This document shows positions 16,476 to 27,690 of a DNA stretch of 64,000 nucleotides, piece after piece (position 1 is the stretch's first letter; every line of letters starts with the position of its first letter). Made by a program: the position numbers and the translations under genes. The notes under the pieces are model-generated. The model was not told the DNA's origin and made no database searches. It saw nothing but the letters and a program-made list of their open reading frames with translations. This DNA comes from Leifsonia shinshuensis. GTDB taxonomy: Bacteria > Actinomycetota > Actinomycetes > Actinomycetales > Microbacteriaceae. The stretch covers positions 2,728,001 to 2,792,000 of the forward strand of contig NZ_JAVDVK010000001.1 in the NCBI RefSeq assembly GCF_031456835.1. Reading direction: 5' to 3'.

Positions 16476-17363
16476 ATGCACATCGGCCTCATCGGCCTCG
16501 GACGCATGGGCAACAACATGCGTGCCCGGCTCGAGAAGAACGGCATCGACGTCACGGGTTACGACACGAACCCGGACGTGTCGGACGTGGCGACCGTCGC
16601 CGACCTGGTGGCCGCGCTGCCCGCGCCGCGCACCGTCTGGGTCATGGTGCCCGCCGGCGAGATCACCGACTCGGTGATCCGCGAGCTCGAGCCGCTGCTC
16701 GAGAAGGGCGACCTCGTCATCGACGGCGGGAACTCGAAGTTCACCGAGGACTTCAAGCACTCGGAGCTGCTCGCGCCACGCGGTGTCGACTTCATGGATG
16801 TCGGCGTCTCCGGCGGCATCTGGGGTCTGGAGAACGGCTACGGCCTCATGGTCGGCGGCTCGGCCGACCAGGTCGAGCGCGTGATGCCCGTCTTCGACGC
16901 CCTCCGGCCGGAGGGTCCGCGCGACGAGGGCTTCGTCCACGTCGGCGAGGTCGGCGCCGGCCACTACGCGAAGATGGTGCACAACGGCATCGAGTACGCG
17001 CTGATGCAGGCGTACGCCGAGGGCTACGAGCTGCTGGACACGCGCAAGGACATCATCAAGGACGTCACCGGCACCTTCAAGGCGTGGCAGCGGGGGACCG
17101 TCGTCCGTTCGTGGCTGCTCGACCTGCTGGTCCGGGCGCTGGAGCAGGACCCGGAGTTCGAGCACATCGAGGGCTACGTGCAGGATTCGGGCGAGGGCCG
17201 CTGGACGGTCGAGGAGGCGCTGAACAACGCCGTCCCCGTGCCGACGATCAGCGCGTCGATCTTCGCGCGCTTCGTCTCCCGCCAGGAGGACTCGCCCGCC
17301 ATGAAGGCCGTCGCCGCGCTGCGCAACCAGTTCGGCGGCCACGCTGTGAAGGCCGTGGACTGA
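16476..17363 (+). CDS. gnd: 6-phosphogluconate dehydrogenase, decarboxylating (short form)
   Basis: A 295-aa enzyme that oxidises 6-phosphogluconate to ribulose-5-phosphate and CO2. The N-terminal Rossmann motif is MHIGLIGLGRMGNNM, followed by the catalytic strand LVIDGGNSKF and the substrate helix HYAKMVHNGIEYALMQAYAEGYELL. The length fits the short, often NAD-dependent Gnd type rather than the 470-aa form. Its presence between dnaN and recF is typical of Actinobacteria. AGAAGGA precedes the ATG. Confidence 0.93.
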   Translation: MHIGLIGLGRMGNNMRARLEKNGIDVTGYDTNPDVSDVATVADLVAALPAPRTVWVMVPAGEITDSVIRELEPLLEKGDLVIDGGNSKFTEDFKHSELLAPRGVDFMDVGVSGGIWGLENGYGLMVGGSADQVERVMPVFDALRPEGPRDEGFVHVGEVGAGHYAKMVHNGIEYALMQAYAEGYELLDTRKDIIKDVTGTFKAWQRGTVVRSWLLDLLVRALEQDPEFEHIEGYVQDSGEGRWTVEEALNNAVPVPTISASIFARFVSRQEDSPAMKAVAALRNQFGGHAVKAVD

Positions 17364-17376
17364 GACCCGTCACTCT

Positions 17377-18543
17377 GTGCGTGTCACACACCTCTCCCTG
17401 ACCGACTTCCGCAACTACCGCACCGCGGAGGTGCCGTTCGCGGCCGGCGCGAACCTTTTCGTCGGCCGCAACGGTCAGGGGAAGACCAACCTCGTCGAGT
17501 CGCTCGGCTACCTGAGCACCCTCGGGTCGCACCGGGTGTCGAGCGACCAGGCGATGATCCGGAAGGATGCGGACGCCGCGATCGTGCGGGCCCGCATCCA
17601 GCATGACGGCCGTGAGCTCCTCGTCGAGGTGCAGCTCAACCGGGGCAGCGCGAACCGCGCGCAGGTGAACCGGGCGGCGATCAAGCCGCGCGAACTCCCG
17701 CGGTACTTCTCGAGCGTCCTCTTCGCCCCGGAGGACCTGGCGCTCGTGCGCGGGGAGCCGGGGATCCGCCGTCGATTCCTCGACCAGCTGCTGATCCAGC
17801 GCAACCCCCGGTTCTCGGCGGTCATCGCGGACTACGAGCGGGTGCTCAAGCAGCGCAACACCCTGCTGAAATCCGCGCGCGCGTCCCGCGTCAGAGAGGA
17901 CCAGCTCGGCACTCTCGACATCTGGGACGATCGCCTGGTGCAGCTGGGCTCCGAGCTGATGGATGCGCGGCTCGAGCTGGTCGGGCGGCTGAGCGATCCG
18001 CTCGTCGCGGCCTATCGGTCGGTGGCCGGCGACGACCACCACCCGCGTCTGGTCCCTCAGCTCACCATCCACGGTGCCCACGTCGAGGACGACGACGATT
18101 CCGCCCCCGACGATGTGACCGGGTCAGCTGGTGTCACCACCCCCGAGGCCTTCCGGCGGGCACTGGCCGCCGGACGTCGCAAGGAGCTCGACCGCGGTCT
18201 GACGCTCGTCGGCCCGCATCGCGACGACGTCCTCTTCGAGCTGAACGGGCTTCCGGCCAAGGGATACGCCAGCCACGGGGAGTCGTGGTCGTTCGCGCTC
18301 GCCCTGAAGCTGGCCTCCGCCGAGCTCCTGCGCCGCGAGTCCACCACCGGTGACCCGGTGCTCATCCTCGACGACGTCTTCGCCGAACTGGACCAGGCCC
18401 GGCGCCGGATGCTTGCAACCGCCGTGGCAGGTTACGAGCAGGTGCTCATCACGGCGGCCGTCTTCGACGACGTGCCCGACGAGCTCACGGCCCACACCGT
18501 CCGTATAGAGGCGGGCGCGATCGTGGAGGCGACCGGTGTCTGA
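17377..18543 (+). CDS. recF: DNA replication and repair protein RecF
   Basis: A 388-aa SMC-like ATPase that loads RecA at gaps. The Walker A is GRNGQGKTNLVES near residues 30-40, the ABC-type signature appears as YASHGESWSFALALKLA (N-terminal side of the signature helix), and Walker B is PVLILDDVFAELD. The N-terminal MRVTHLSLTDFRNY is diagnostic. The GTG start lies 13 nt after gnd. The 3' end overlaps the DUF721 gene by 8 nt. Confidence 0.95.
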   Translation: MRVTHLSLTDFRNYRTAEVPFAAGANLFVGRNGQGKTNLVESLGYLSTLGSHRVSSDQAMIRKDADAAIVRARIQHDGRELLVEVQLNRGSANRAQVNRAAIKPRELPRYFSSVLFAPEDLALVRGEPGIRRRFLDQLLIQRNPRFSAVIADYERVLKQRNTLLKSARASRVREDQLGTLDIWDDRLVQLGSELMDARLELVGRLSDPLVAAYRSVAGDDHHPRLVPQLTIHGAHVEDDDDSAPDDVTGSAGVTTPEAFRRALAAGRRKELDRGLTLVGPHRDDVLFELNGLPAKGYASHGESWSFALALKLASAELLRRESTTGDPVLILDDVFAELDQARRRMLATAVAGYEQVLITAAVFDDVPDELTAHTVRIEAGAIVEATGV

Positions 18544-19024
18544 GCGGGTCAGCGAAGCATCCGCCGTCTACCTCCGGCTGAAGTCGCTCTTCACCGGGAC
18601 GCCGGCGCGCCGTAAGCGCGCTGCGCGCGACGAGCAGAGCCCCGGGACGAGCACGCCGTTCGGTTCCGGCCGCGACCCTCACGGCGTCGGGGACGTGGTG
18701 GATGCGCTGGCCGCGCAGCTGGGCTGGACCTCGGCTCTCGCCCAGTCCGACCTCCTCGAGAGGTGGCGCGAACTGGCCGGTGAGGAGACGGCGAAGCACG
18801 CCGTCCCGGACCAGATCGTGGACGGCGTGCTGGTCGTCCGCTGCGAGTCCACGGCGTGGGCGACGCAGCTGCGGATGATGCGCTCCGAACTCCTCGCGCA
18901 CATCGCGGAACGGTTCCCCGAGGCGGGCATCGCGTCGATCCGTTTTCAGGGGCCGGACGCCCCCTCCTGGAAAAGAGGCCCCAGGTCCATTCCAGGGCGC
19001 GGTCCGCGCGATACTTACGGCTGA
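18536..19024 (+). CDS. DUF721 (DciA-like) protein
   Basis: 162 aa. After a variable basic N-terminus, the conserved region runs from about residue 40 (DVVDALAAQLGWTSALAQSDLLERWRELAGEETAKHAVPDQIVDGVLVVRCESTAWATQLR) as a compact KH-like DUF721 fold. DUF721 proteins include DciA, the helicase-associated replication factor used in bacteria without DnaC/DnaI; actinobacterial members sit between recF and gyrB as here. A role with the DnaB helicase is therefore known for the family and inferred for this gene. The GTG overlaps the recF stop. Confidence 0.85.
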   Translation: MSERVSEASAVYLRLKSLFTGTPARRKRAARDEQSPGTSTPFGSGRDPHGVGDVVDALAAQLGWTSALAQSDLLERWRELAGEETAKHAVPDQIVDGVLVVRCESTAWATQLRMMRSELLAHIAERFPEAGIASIRFQGPDAPSWKRGPRSIPGRGPRDTYG

Positions 19025-19101
19025 GAGCACAAAAGAGGTCGCCAGTCCGAAGAAAATGGCTCAGACGGCCGTTTTCCGGCATTTCCACCGCGCGCTCTTG
19101 G

Positions 19102-19107
19102 TAGAAT
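19102..19107 (+). promoter_or_regulatory. putative -10 element of gyrB
   Basis: TAGAAT lies 40 nt upstream of the gyrB ATG in an AT-richer leader. No good -35 hexamer is visible at 16-19 nt spacing, so this is tentative. Confidence 0.4.
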
Positions 19108-19141
19108 GGAGAGTCACTGTTGAGTGCGGTCAGGAGCCTAA

Positions 19142-21148
<2,007 letters not shown>

Positions 21149-21195
21149 CGCTCCGGCGCCGATGACGTGAGGGAACCGAAGAGGAAGAGAAGACT

Positions 21196-23745
21196 GTGAC
21201 GGACGAAGAGAACGTGTCGGGCGACGGGGCCGGTTTCGGCATCCACGGAAGGATCGACCAGGTCGACCTCCAGTCGGAGATGCAGAGGTCGTACCTCGAC
21301 TACGCCATGTCGGTCATCATCGGGCGCGCCCTGCCCGAGGTGCGCGACGGCCTGAAGCCGGTGCACCGTCGCGTCATCTACGCGATGTTCGACGGCGGAT
21401 ACCGTCCCGACAAGGCGTTCTCGAAGTGCGCCCGCGTCGTCGGCGACGTGATGGGACAGTTCCACCCGCACGGCGACTCGGCGATCTACGACGCGCTCGT
21501 CCGCCTCGTCCAGCCGTGGAGCCTGCGCTACCCGCTCGCGCTCGGCCAGGGCAACTTCGGATCGCCCGGAAACGACGGCGCTGCCGCCCCCCGGTACACC
21601 GAGACGAAGATGGCGCCGCTCGCGCTGGAGATGGTCCGCGACATCGACGAGGAGACCGTCGACTTCCAGGACAACTACGACGGTCGCACCCAGGAGCCCG
21701 CCGTCCTGCCCAGCCGGTTCCCGAATCTGCTGGTCAACGGCTCGGTGGGAATCGCGGTCGGCATGGCCACGAACATCCCGCCGCACAACCTGCGCGAGGT
21801 CGCGGCCGGCGCGCTGTGGTACCTGGAGAACCCGGACGCGCCGCGCGAGGAGCTGCTCGAAGAGCTCATCAAGCGGATCAAGGGACCGGACTTCCCGACC
21901 GGTGCGCAGATCCTGGGTGTCAAGGGCATCCACGACGCGTACCGCACGGGCCGCGGCTCGATCACCATGCGCGCCGTCGTGAACATCGAGGAGATCCAGG
22001 GCCGGGTCTGCCTCGTGGTCACCGAGCTCCCGTACCAGGTCAACCCGGACAACCTGGCGATCAAGATCGCCGACCTGGTCAAGGAAGGCCGTATCGGCGG
22101 CATCGCGGACATCCGCGACGAGACCTCCGGCCGCACCGGTCAGCGACTGGTCATCGTGCTGAAGCGCGACGCCGTGGCCAAGGTCGTTCTCAACAACCTG
22201 TACAAGCACACGCAGCTGCAGGAGAACTTCGGCGCCAACATGCTGGCGATCGTCGACAACGTGCCGCGCACGCTCTCGCTCGACGGCTTCATCGTCGCGT
22301 GGGTCGACCACCAGATCGACGTCATCGTGCGGCGCACCCGCTTCCGTCTCCGCAAGGCGGAGGAGCGGGCGCACATCCTGCGCGGATACCTCAAGGCGCT
22401 GGACGCCCTCGACGAGGTCATCGCGCTCATCCGTCGGTCGGCAACGGTCGACGACGCCCGCGACGGCCTGAAGGGCCTGCTCGAGGTCGACGACGTGCAG
22501 GCGGACGCGATCCTGGCCATGCAGCTGCGTCGCCTCGCCGCCCTCGAACGCCAGAAGATCATGGAGGAGGCGGACGCGATCGAGAAGCAGATCGCGGAGT
22601 ACCACGCCATCCTCGACGACCCGGCCCGTCAGCGCTCGATCGTCGGCGAGGAGCTCACCGAGATCGTCGACCGGTTCGGCGACGACCGCCGCACCGAGAT
22701 CATGTTCGGCTACGACGGCGACATGAGCGTCGAGGACCTCATCCCCGAAGAGGAGATGGTGGTCACCGTCACCCGCGGCGGCTACATCAAGCGCACGCGC
22801 AGCGACAACTACCGCAGCCAGCACCGCGGCGGCAAGGGCGTGAAGGGCGCACAGCTGCGCGGCGAGGACGTGGTCGACCACTTCTTCGTCACCACCACGC
22901 ACCACTGGCTGCTGTTCTTCACCAACCAGGGGCGCGTGTACCGGGCCAAGGCGTACGAGGTGCAGGAGGCCGGCCGCGACGCCAAGGGCCAGCACGTCGC
23001 CAACCTTCTCGCTTTGCAGCCGGATGAGCAGATCGCCGAGATCCTCGACATCCGCGACTACGAGGCGGCCAAGTACCTGGTGCTCGCCACCCGCGAGGGC
23101 CTGATCAAGAAGACCGCGCTGTCGGAGTACGACACCAACCGCACCGGTGGCATCATCGCGATCAAGCTGCGGGAGGGCGACGAGCTCGTCTCCGCACTGC
23201 TGGTCGAGGAGGACTCCGACCTCCTGCTGGTCTCGCGCAAGGGCATGTCCATCCGCTTCACCGCGTCCGACGAGGCTCTGCGTCCGATGGGACGTTCGAC
23301 CTCCGGTGTGATCGGGATGCACTTCCGCGGCGAGGACAGCCTGCTCGATGCATCGGTCGTCTCGGACGAGGGCTACGTCTTCGTGGTCACCGAGGGCGGG
23401 TACGCCAAGCGGACGTCCGCGGACCAGTACCGGCTCCAGGGTCGCGGTGGTCTGGGCATCAAGGTGGCCAAGCTGAGCGACGACCGCGGCGATCTCGTGG
23501 GCGCTCTCATCGTCGGCGAGGACGACGAGGTCCTTGTGGTTCTTGCCAGCGGCAAGGTGGTACGCTCTGCCGTGGCCGAGGTACCCGCCAAGGGCCGTGA
23601 CACCATGGGTGTCGTCTTTGCACGTTTCGCCGAGTCCGACAAGATCATCGCTCTGGCGAAGAACACCGAACGCGACCTCGTCGACTCCACTCTCGCGGAG
23701 GAGACCGAGGCGGTCGGGAAGGAAGAAACCGTAGATGAGCAGTAG
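21196..23745 (+). CDS. gyrA: DNA gyrase subunit A
   Basis: An 849-aa DNA-cleaving subunit. The catalytic tyrosine is in [11 protein letters not shown]. The quinolone-determining stretch reads [15 protein letters not shown], with Ser and Asp at the two main resistance positions, that is, the susceptible type. The C-terminal half holds the six beta-pinwheel repeats, with the GyrA box in the [12 protein letters not shown] segment. The protein ends in an acidic tail. The GTG start follows GAGGAAGAGAAG. The last 11 nt overlap the DUF3566 gene. Confidence 0.97.
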   Translation: MTDEENVSGDGAGFGIHGRIDQVDLQSEMQRSYLDYAMSVIIGRALPEVRDGLKPVHRRVIYAMFDGGYRPDKAFSKCARVVGDVMGQFHPHGDSAIYDALVRLVQPWSLRYPLALGQGNFGSPGNDGAAAPRYTETKMAPLALEMVRDIDEETVDFQDNYDGRTQEPAVLPSRFPNLLVNGSVGIAVGMATNIPPHNLREVAAGALWYLENPDAPREELLEELIKRIKGPDFPTGAQILGVKGIHDAYRTGRGSITMRAVVNIEEIQGRVCLVVTELPYQVNPDNLAIKIADLVKEGRIGGIADIRDETSGRTGQRLVIVLKRDAVAKVVLNNLYKHTQLQENFGANMLAIVDNVPRTLSLDGFIVAWVDHQIDVIVRRTRFRLRKAEERAHILRGYLKALDALDEVIALIRRSATVDDARDGLKGLLEVDDVQADAILAMQLRRLAALERQKIMEEADAIEKQIAEYHAILDDPARQRSIVGEELTEIVDRFGDDRRTEIMFGYDGDMSVEDLIPEEEMVVTVTRGGYIKRTRSDNYRSQHRGGKGVKGAQLRGEDVVDHFFVTTTHHWLLFFTNQGRVYRAKAYEVQEAGRDAKGQHVANLLALQPDEQIAEILDIRDYEAAKYLVLATREGLIKKTALSEYDTNRTGGIIAIKLREGDELVSALLVEEDSDLLLVSRKGMSIRFTASDEALRPMGRSTSGVIGMHFRGEDSLLDASVVSDEGYVFVVTEGGYAKRTSADQYRLQGRGGLGIKVAKLSDDRGDLVGALIVGEDDEVLVVLASGKVVRSAVAEVPAKGRDTMGVVFARFAESDKIIALAKNTERDLVDSTLAEETEAVGKEETVDEQ

Positions 23746-24148
23746 CGTCGCCGACAAGCTCGCCAAGAAGTCGACCCGCCGACCCGCATCCGCCAAGCAG
23801 GTGCGGCTCAAGCTGGTCTACATCGACTTCTGGTCGACCGTGAAGCTGTCGTTCCTCGCGGGCATCTGCCTGGCGATCATCGCCATCGTCGGTACGTTCC
23901 TGGTGTGGACGGTCCTCGACCGCACCGGGATCTTCGACCAGATCAACAGCCTGTTCAAGGACATCTCGGGCGCCGGCGGGAGCGACCTGCGCTCCATCCT
24001 CGGGCTGGGTCAGGTGATGGGCTTCTCGCTCATCGTCGCCATCCTGGACATCGTCGTGGTCACCGCCCTCGGAGCCGTCTTCGCCCTGCTGTACAACCTG
24101 TCCGTGAAGATCACGGGCGGCCTGCTGGTCGGCTTCACCAACAACTGA
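23735..24148 (+). CDS. DUF3566 membrane protein
   Basis: A 137-aa protein with two strong hydrophobic segments ([22 protein letters not shown] and [28 protein letters not shown]) and a basic N-terminus. The conserved core begins [19 protein letters not shown]. This family follows gyrA throughout Actinobacteria; its function is unknown to me. It overlaps the gyrA end by 11 nt and is probably co-transcribed with it. Confidence 0.88.
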   Translation: MSSSVADKLAKKSTRRPASAKQVRLKLVYIDFWSTVKLSFLAGICLAIIAIVGTFLVWTVLDRTGIFDQINSLFKDISGAGGSDLRSILGLGQVMGFSLIVAILDIVVVTALGAVFALLYNLSVKITGGLLVGFTNN

Positions 24149-24198
24149 CCGATTTCGCAATGCCAGGACCGATCGGGTAGTCTCGTATCTGCCCATTC

Positions 24199-24275
24199 GG
24201 GGATATAGCTCAGGCGGTTAGAGCGCTTCGCTGATAACGAAGAGGTCCGAGGTTCAAGTCCTCGTATCCCCACCA
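24199..24275 (+). tRNA. tRNA-Ile (anticodon GAT)
   Basis: A complete cloverleaf: acceptor GGGGATA (24199-24205) pairs with TATCCCC (24265-24271). The anticodon GAT at 24233-24235 sits in a TTCGCTGATAACGAA arm, the T-arm contains GTTCAAGTC, and a CCA end is encoded (24273-24275). The gyrA-ileT-alaT order is conserved in Actinobacteria. Confidence 0.97.
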
Positions 24276-24286
24276 TCACCTCTCGC

Positions 24287-24359
24287 GGGGCCTTAGCTCA
24301 GTTGGTAGAGCGCCTGCTTTGCAAGCAGGATGTCAGGAGTTCGAATCTCCTAGGCTCCA
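24287..24359 (+). tRNA. tRNA-Ala (anticodon TGC)
   Basis: Acceptor GGGGCCT (24287-24293) pairs with AGGCTCC (24352-24358, one G-T pair). The anticodon TGC is at 24320-24322 inside CTGCTTTGCAAGCAG, and the T-loop is GTTCGAATC. No CCA is encoded. It lies 11 nt after tRNA-Ile. Confidence 0.97.
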
Positions 24360-24395
24360 CACTTATCGCATCGGCCGCGGCTCGACGCGGCCGGC

Positions 24396-24860
24396 TCACT
24401 CGTTCGGCGGGACGATCGTCCGTGTCGGGAACGGGCTCGAGTACGACACGCTCGTGGTCACGCTTCCGAGCGTCCCCACTCGGCCACTGAGCTGCTCCAG
24501 GTGGCGCATGGATGTCGCCACCACTTTCAAGATGAAGCAGTCGTCCCCGGTCACGTGGTGCGCCTCCACCACTTCGGGCAGTTCCGCCAGCAGGTCGTGC
24601 AGCGGCTTGTACTGGCTGCTCGGGTAGCGGAGCCGCAGGTAGGCGAGGATGCCGTAGCCGAGGCGCTCAGGATCCACCACCGCGCGGTATCCCGTGATCA
24701 CGCCGACCTCCTCCAGACGTCGGACCCTCTCCGCCACCGCGCTGTTCGACATGTGGACGGTGCGCGCCAGCTCGGCGATGGACTGACGCCCGTCCCGCTG
24801 CAGCTCCGCGAGGATGGTGCGGTCGGTGCTATCGGCGACGAACGGGGATGTGACGGTCAT
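24396..24860 (-). CDS. Lrp/AsnC family transcriptional regulator
   Basis: A 154-aa regulator. The N-terminal helix-turn-helix is DRTILAELQRDGRQSIAELARTVHMSNSAVAERVRRLEEVGVI. The C-terminal RAM/AsnC ligand-binding ferredoxin-like domain carries the VVEAHHVTGDDCFILKVV core, where amino acids usually bind. I chose ATG 24860. A CAGAAT hexamer lies 6 nt upstream, which suggests a leaderless message. The gene is divergent from the rhodanese gene 93 bp away, so it may control that gene and itself; this is inference. Confidence 0.9.
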   Translation of the reverse strand: MTVTSPFVADSTDRTILAELQRDGRQSIAELARTVHMSNSAVAERVRRLEEVGVITGYRAVVDPERLGYGILAYLRLRYPSSQYKPLHDLLAELPEVVEAHHVTGDDCFILKVVATSMRHLEQLSGRVGTLGSVTTSVSYSSPFPTRTIVPPNE

Positions 24861-24953
24861 GGCGCGATTCTGCCATGAGATCGACGGCGGAATGCGCCGG
24901 ATGCCGTCGATGGTCTCTTCAGCAGCGCGGTCCGATTTCCTAGTCTCGAAGCC

Positions 24954-25385
24954 ATGACACTGACGATCTCCGAAGCCACCCAGCACTTCTCCGCGAAGCT
25001 CCGTTTCGAGACGGACTCGTCCGACGTCCATGCCGCCCTGGAGCGCGGTGATCGGTTCGTGCTCGTCGACAGCCGTTCCGTCACCGCATGGGCACAGGGA
25101 CACGTGGGCGGCGCCATCCACCTGCCGACGGCCGAGATCCCGGAACGTGCCCCGGCTCTCATCCCCATGGATATGCCGGTCGTCGTCTACTGCTGGGGAC
25201 CGGGATGCAACGGGTCCACTCGGGCGGCGCTCGCGTTCAGCCGGCTCGGTTACGAGGTGCGCGAGATGATCGGCGGATACGAGTACTGGGCGCGGGAAGG
25301 GCTGCCGACCGAGGACGAGGCGGGCCGCATCACTGCGTCGGTCGACCCCCTCACCGCGCCGCGCGGGATCGACTGCGCCTGCTGA
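24954..25385 (+). CDS. rhodanese-like domain protein
   Basis: A 143-aa single rhodanese domain. Visible are the CH2A-like LVDSRSVTAWAQGHVGGAIHLP and the active loop YCWGPGCNGSTRAALAF. The nucleophile is probably the first Cys or the Cys in GPGCNGS; the loop differs from the textbook CRxGxR, so sulfurtransferase activity is uncertain. A TAGTCT hexamer 7 nt before the ATG suggests leaderless transcription. It is divergent from the Lrp-type regulator. Confidence 0.85.
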   Translation: MTLTISEATQHFSAKLRFETDSSDVHAALERGDRFVLVDSRSVTAWAQGHVGGAIHLPTAEIPERAPALIPMDMPVVVYCWGPGCNGSTRAALAFSRLGYEVREMIGGYEYWAREGLPTEDEAGRITASVDPLTAPRGIDCAC

Positions 25386-25386
25386 C

Positions 25387-26250
25387 CTACTTGAGCAGGC
25401 GCGACAGCACGCGGTCGGCCAAGGGCTTGCCGCCGGTCTGGCAGGTGGGGCAGTACTGGAAGGTGGAGTCGTGGAAGATGACCTGGCGGATGGTGTCGCC
25501 GCAGACCGGGCACGGCTGACCGGTGCGGCCGTGCACCCGCAGGTTGGACTTCTTCTCGCTCTTCAGTTCGGAAGCTGCGAGGCCGTCGGCGCGAGTCAGC
25601 GCATCCCGGAGCGTCGACTGCATCGCCTCGTACAGGCGAGCGACGTCGTCGGCTGCCATGTTGGCCGGCTTGTACGGCGACATCTTGGCCACGTGCAGGA
25701 TCTCGTCGGAGTAGGCGTTGCCGATCCCGGCGATGAGCGACTGGTTTCTCAGGACGCCCTTGATCTGCGCCCGGCCCTGGGCCGCGAGGATGGCGGCGAA
25801 CGCCTCCTCGGTGAACGACGGATCGAGCGGGTCCGGTCCGAGTCGCTGGATGCCCGGCACCTCGGCGGGGTCACGGACGACGTAGATCGCGAGGCTCTTC
25901 TTGGTGCCGGCCTCGGTGATGTCGAGACCGGAGCCGTCGTCGAGAACCAGCCGCGCGGCGAGCGGGCCCTTGCCCAGGCGTCCGTTCGGGGGAGGGGGCG
26001 GAGCGTCGCGCCAGCGGATCCAGCCGGCCCGTGCCAGGTGCACCACGACATGGAGCTCGCCCGCCGCGATGTCGAGGAACTTGCCGTGGCGGCTGACGCC
26101 GGCGATGGTCAGACCATGGAGCGCGTCGGCCGGTGGGTCGAACGTCTTCAGCGCCGAGAAGGCGACGATCGACAGGCGGTCGATGACGCGACCCTTCAGC
26201 CGGCCATCGAGGTCGGCGGCGAGGGCAGTGACTTCCGGCAGTTCGGGCAT
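25387..26250 (-). CDS. Fpg/Nei family DNA glycosylase
   Basis: A 287-aa base-excision repair enzyme. The mature N-terminus PELPEV carries the catalytic Pro and Glu. The helix-two-turn-helix region reads NQSLIAGIGNAYSDEILH. A C-terminal zinc finger (CPVCGDTIRQVIFHDSTFQYCPTC) follows. It removes oxidised bases and nicks the DNA. The linker around residues 95-105 contains a run of five prolines. Whether it is the main Fpg (MutM) or a Nei-like paralogue cannot be told from sequence alone; the main fpg usually lies elsewhere, near rnc. ATG 26250 gives the required PELPE start. Confidence 0.88.
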   Translation of the reverse strand: MPELPEVTALAADLDGRLKGRVIDRLSIVAFSALKTFDPPADALHGLTIAGVSRHGKFLDIAAGELHVVVHLARAGWIRWRDAPPPPPNGRLGKGPLAARLVLDDGSGLDITEAGTKKSLAIYVVRDPAEVPGIQRLGPDPLDPSFTEEAFAAILAAQGRAQIKGVLRNQSLIAGIGNAYSDEILHVAKMSPYKPANMAADDVARLYEAMQSTLRDALTRADGLAASELKSEKKSNLRVHGRTGQPCPVCGDTIRQVIFHDSTFQYCPTCQTGGKPLADRVLSRLLK

Positions 26251-26298
26251 CACCCCTAGTCTGCCCCTCACCACCGACAACGGAAGTAGAGTGTGGCG

Positions 26299-26739
26299 AT
26301 GGATATCCGCGTCGCCGCCTACGGTGTGATCACGCTGGGTGACCGCATCCTTCTCGCCCACTGGAACGAGAGCGGCCGGTCCGGATGGACGCTCCCGGGC
26401 GGCGGCATCGACCCGGGTGAGGATCCGGCGGACGCTGTCGTGCGCGAGATCGCGGAGGAGACCGGCTACGTCGCGGAAGTCGGCGCGCTGCTCGGGATCG
26501 ACTCCAAAGTGATCCCGGCCGAGCACCGGTTCGTCCCGGAGGCCGGCCCCCTTCACGCGCTCCGTATCGTGTACCGCGCGACCGTAGTCGGCGGGGAGCT
26601 GACGAACGAGCTGGACGGCACCACGGACGAGGCCGCGTGGTTCCCGCTGGCGGGCATCCCGAAGCGCCACGTCGAGCTGGTCGACATCGCCCTGGCCCTC
26701 GCCGGACTCGACGACGGCGCGGGCGGCGCCACGGCCTAG
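26299..26739 (+). CDS. NUDIX hydrolase
   Basis: About 146 aa with a clear Nudix box, GGGIDPGEDPADAVVREIAEETGY (G-x5-E-x7-REUxEExGU), which binds Mg and cleaves nucleoside-diphosphate-linked substrates. The exact substrate is unknown. ATG 26299 was chosen because TAGAGT (26287-26292) lies 6 nt upstream, suggesting leaderless transcription; a GTG two codons earlier (26293) is the alternative. The stop overlaps the end of the convergent PspC gene by 4 nt. Confidence 0.88.
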   Translation: MDIRVAAYGVITLGDRILLAHWNESGRSGWTLPGGGIDPGEDPADAVVREIAEETGYVAEVGALLGIDSKVIPAEHRFVPEAGPLHALRIVYRATVVGGELTNELDGTTDEAAWFPLAGIPKRHVELVDIALALAGLDDGAGGATA

Positions 26740-26933
26740 ACGGTCGCCGTCCTGCCTTCGCTCGGGATAACGATCCACGCCACCAGGTAGGCGATGAACT
26801 GCGGACCGGGCAGCAGGCACGACAGCAGGAAGATCAGACGCACGGTCCACGGCCGCAGGCCGAAACGGAGAGCGAGACCGGCGCACACGCCGGCGAGGAT
26901 GCGGCCATCGCGGGGCCGGAAGAGACTGTTCAT
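26736..26933 (-). CDS. PspC domain protein
   Basis: A 65-aa small membrane protein consisting of just a PspC domain: FRPRDGRILAGVCAGLALRFGLRPWTVRLIFLLSCLLPGP and a second hydrophobic stretch FIAYLVAWIVIP. PspC proteins sense envelope stress in enterobacteria; the stand-alone actinobacterial versions are uncharacterised. A GGAG lies upstream of the ATG. Confidence 0.9.
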   Translation of the reverse strand: MNSLFRPRDGRILAGVCAGLALRFGLRPWTVRLIFLLSCLLPGPQFIAYLVAWIVIPSEGRTATV

Positions 26934-26977
26934 GCTCTCCAGCGTGTCAGCGGGCGCGCATCCTCACCATCGGGGAA

Positions 26978-26999
26978 ACCCCCGAAAAGACCCGGGGGT
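26978..26999 (-). terminator. intrinsic terminator of the 27002-27568 gene
   Basis: ACCCCCG (26978-26984) pairs with CGGGGGT (26993-26999), and on the minus strand the stem is followed by TTTCC. It begins 3 nt past the gene's stop codon. The T-run is short. Confidence 0.6.
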
Positions 27000-27001
27000 C
27001 G

Positions 27002-27568
27002 TTACTGCTGAGTGGTGCCGCTCGCCGGAGCAGCAGGCTCCTCGTCGGCGACCCACAGCTCGTCGTCGGCGCGGAACGTCTGCCAGACCGCATAGAGCAG
27101 ACCGACGGCCGCGATGATCCCCAGACCGATGGCGATGACGCTTCCCGCCCCCGGACCAGAGTTCTGCGTGGCCGCTTTGGTCTTCTTGGTCAGCTCCTTG
27201 CCGGCCTTCTTGAACTCGCCGGCGAAGGCGGCGGAGCGGGCGGCGCGTGCGTGGTCGACGACCGAGAGCGCGGTGCCGACGGCAGTGCCGACCGCGGGGA
27301 TGACGTCAGTCACGACGCGCTCGCGCGCCTGGCCCACGTAGCGGCCCGCGGTGGCCTTCGCGGTGTCGGCGGCGGGGCGCACGTACTGGTCGTACCCCCC
27401 ACGGACGCGCGGCGCGATCTCTTCGCGGGTGTAGTAAGCCGCCTGCTTGCGAGCCTCGGCCGCGAGGGCGTTGGCGTTCGCCAGCACCTCCTGCTGCTGA
27501 GTCCACAGGTCCTCGGCTCCGCTGCGCAGTCGCTTGAGCTCCTTCTTGCGCTTCCGTGTCAGGCTCAT
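27002..27568 (-). CDS. hypothetical protein with C-terminal membrane anchor
   Basis: A 188-aa protein of unknown function. The N-terminus is basic and helical (MSLTRKRKKELKRLRSGAEDLWTQQQEVLANANALAAEARKQAAYY), then comes a long amphipathic stretch with Ala/Arg repeats, then one transmembrane helix (SVIAIGLGIIAAVGLLYAVWQ, about residues 145-165) and a short acidic tail. It looks like a helical cytoplasmic protein tethered to the membrane. The ATG has a strong GGAGG. It is divergent from ppiA; an unknown gene at this spot is common near gyrA in Actinobacteria. Confidence 0.8.
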   Translation of the reverse strand: MSLTRKRKKELKRLRSGAEDLWTQQQEVLANANALAAEARKQAAYYTREEIAPRVRGGYDQYVRPAADTAKATAGRYVGQARERVVTDVIPAVGTAVGTALSVVDHARAARSAAFAGEFKKAGKELTKKTKAATQNSGPGAGSVIAIGLGIIAAVGLLYAVWQTFRADDELWVADEEPAAPASGTTQQ

Positions 27569-27690
27569 CTGTTCCTCCGTCGAGTCGGGGTGGCGACTGA
27601 CTCCATCTTGCCACCGAAAGGGCTGAGGATGGCCCGAGAGGTCCTCAGGCCGCCCAAGTCGTCTGTACGCCCTGTGCAAGAATTGGTGCC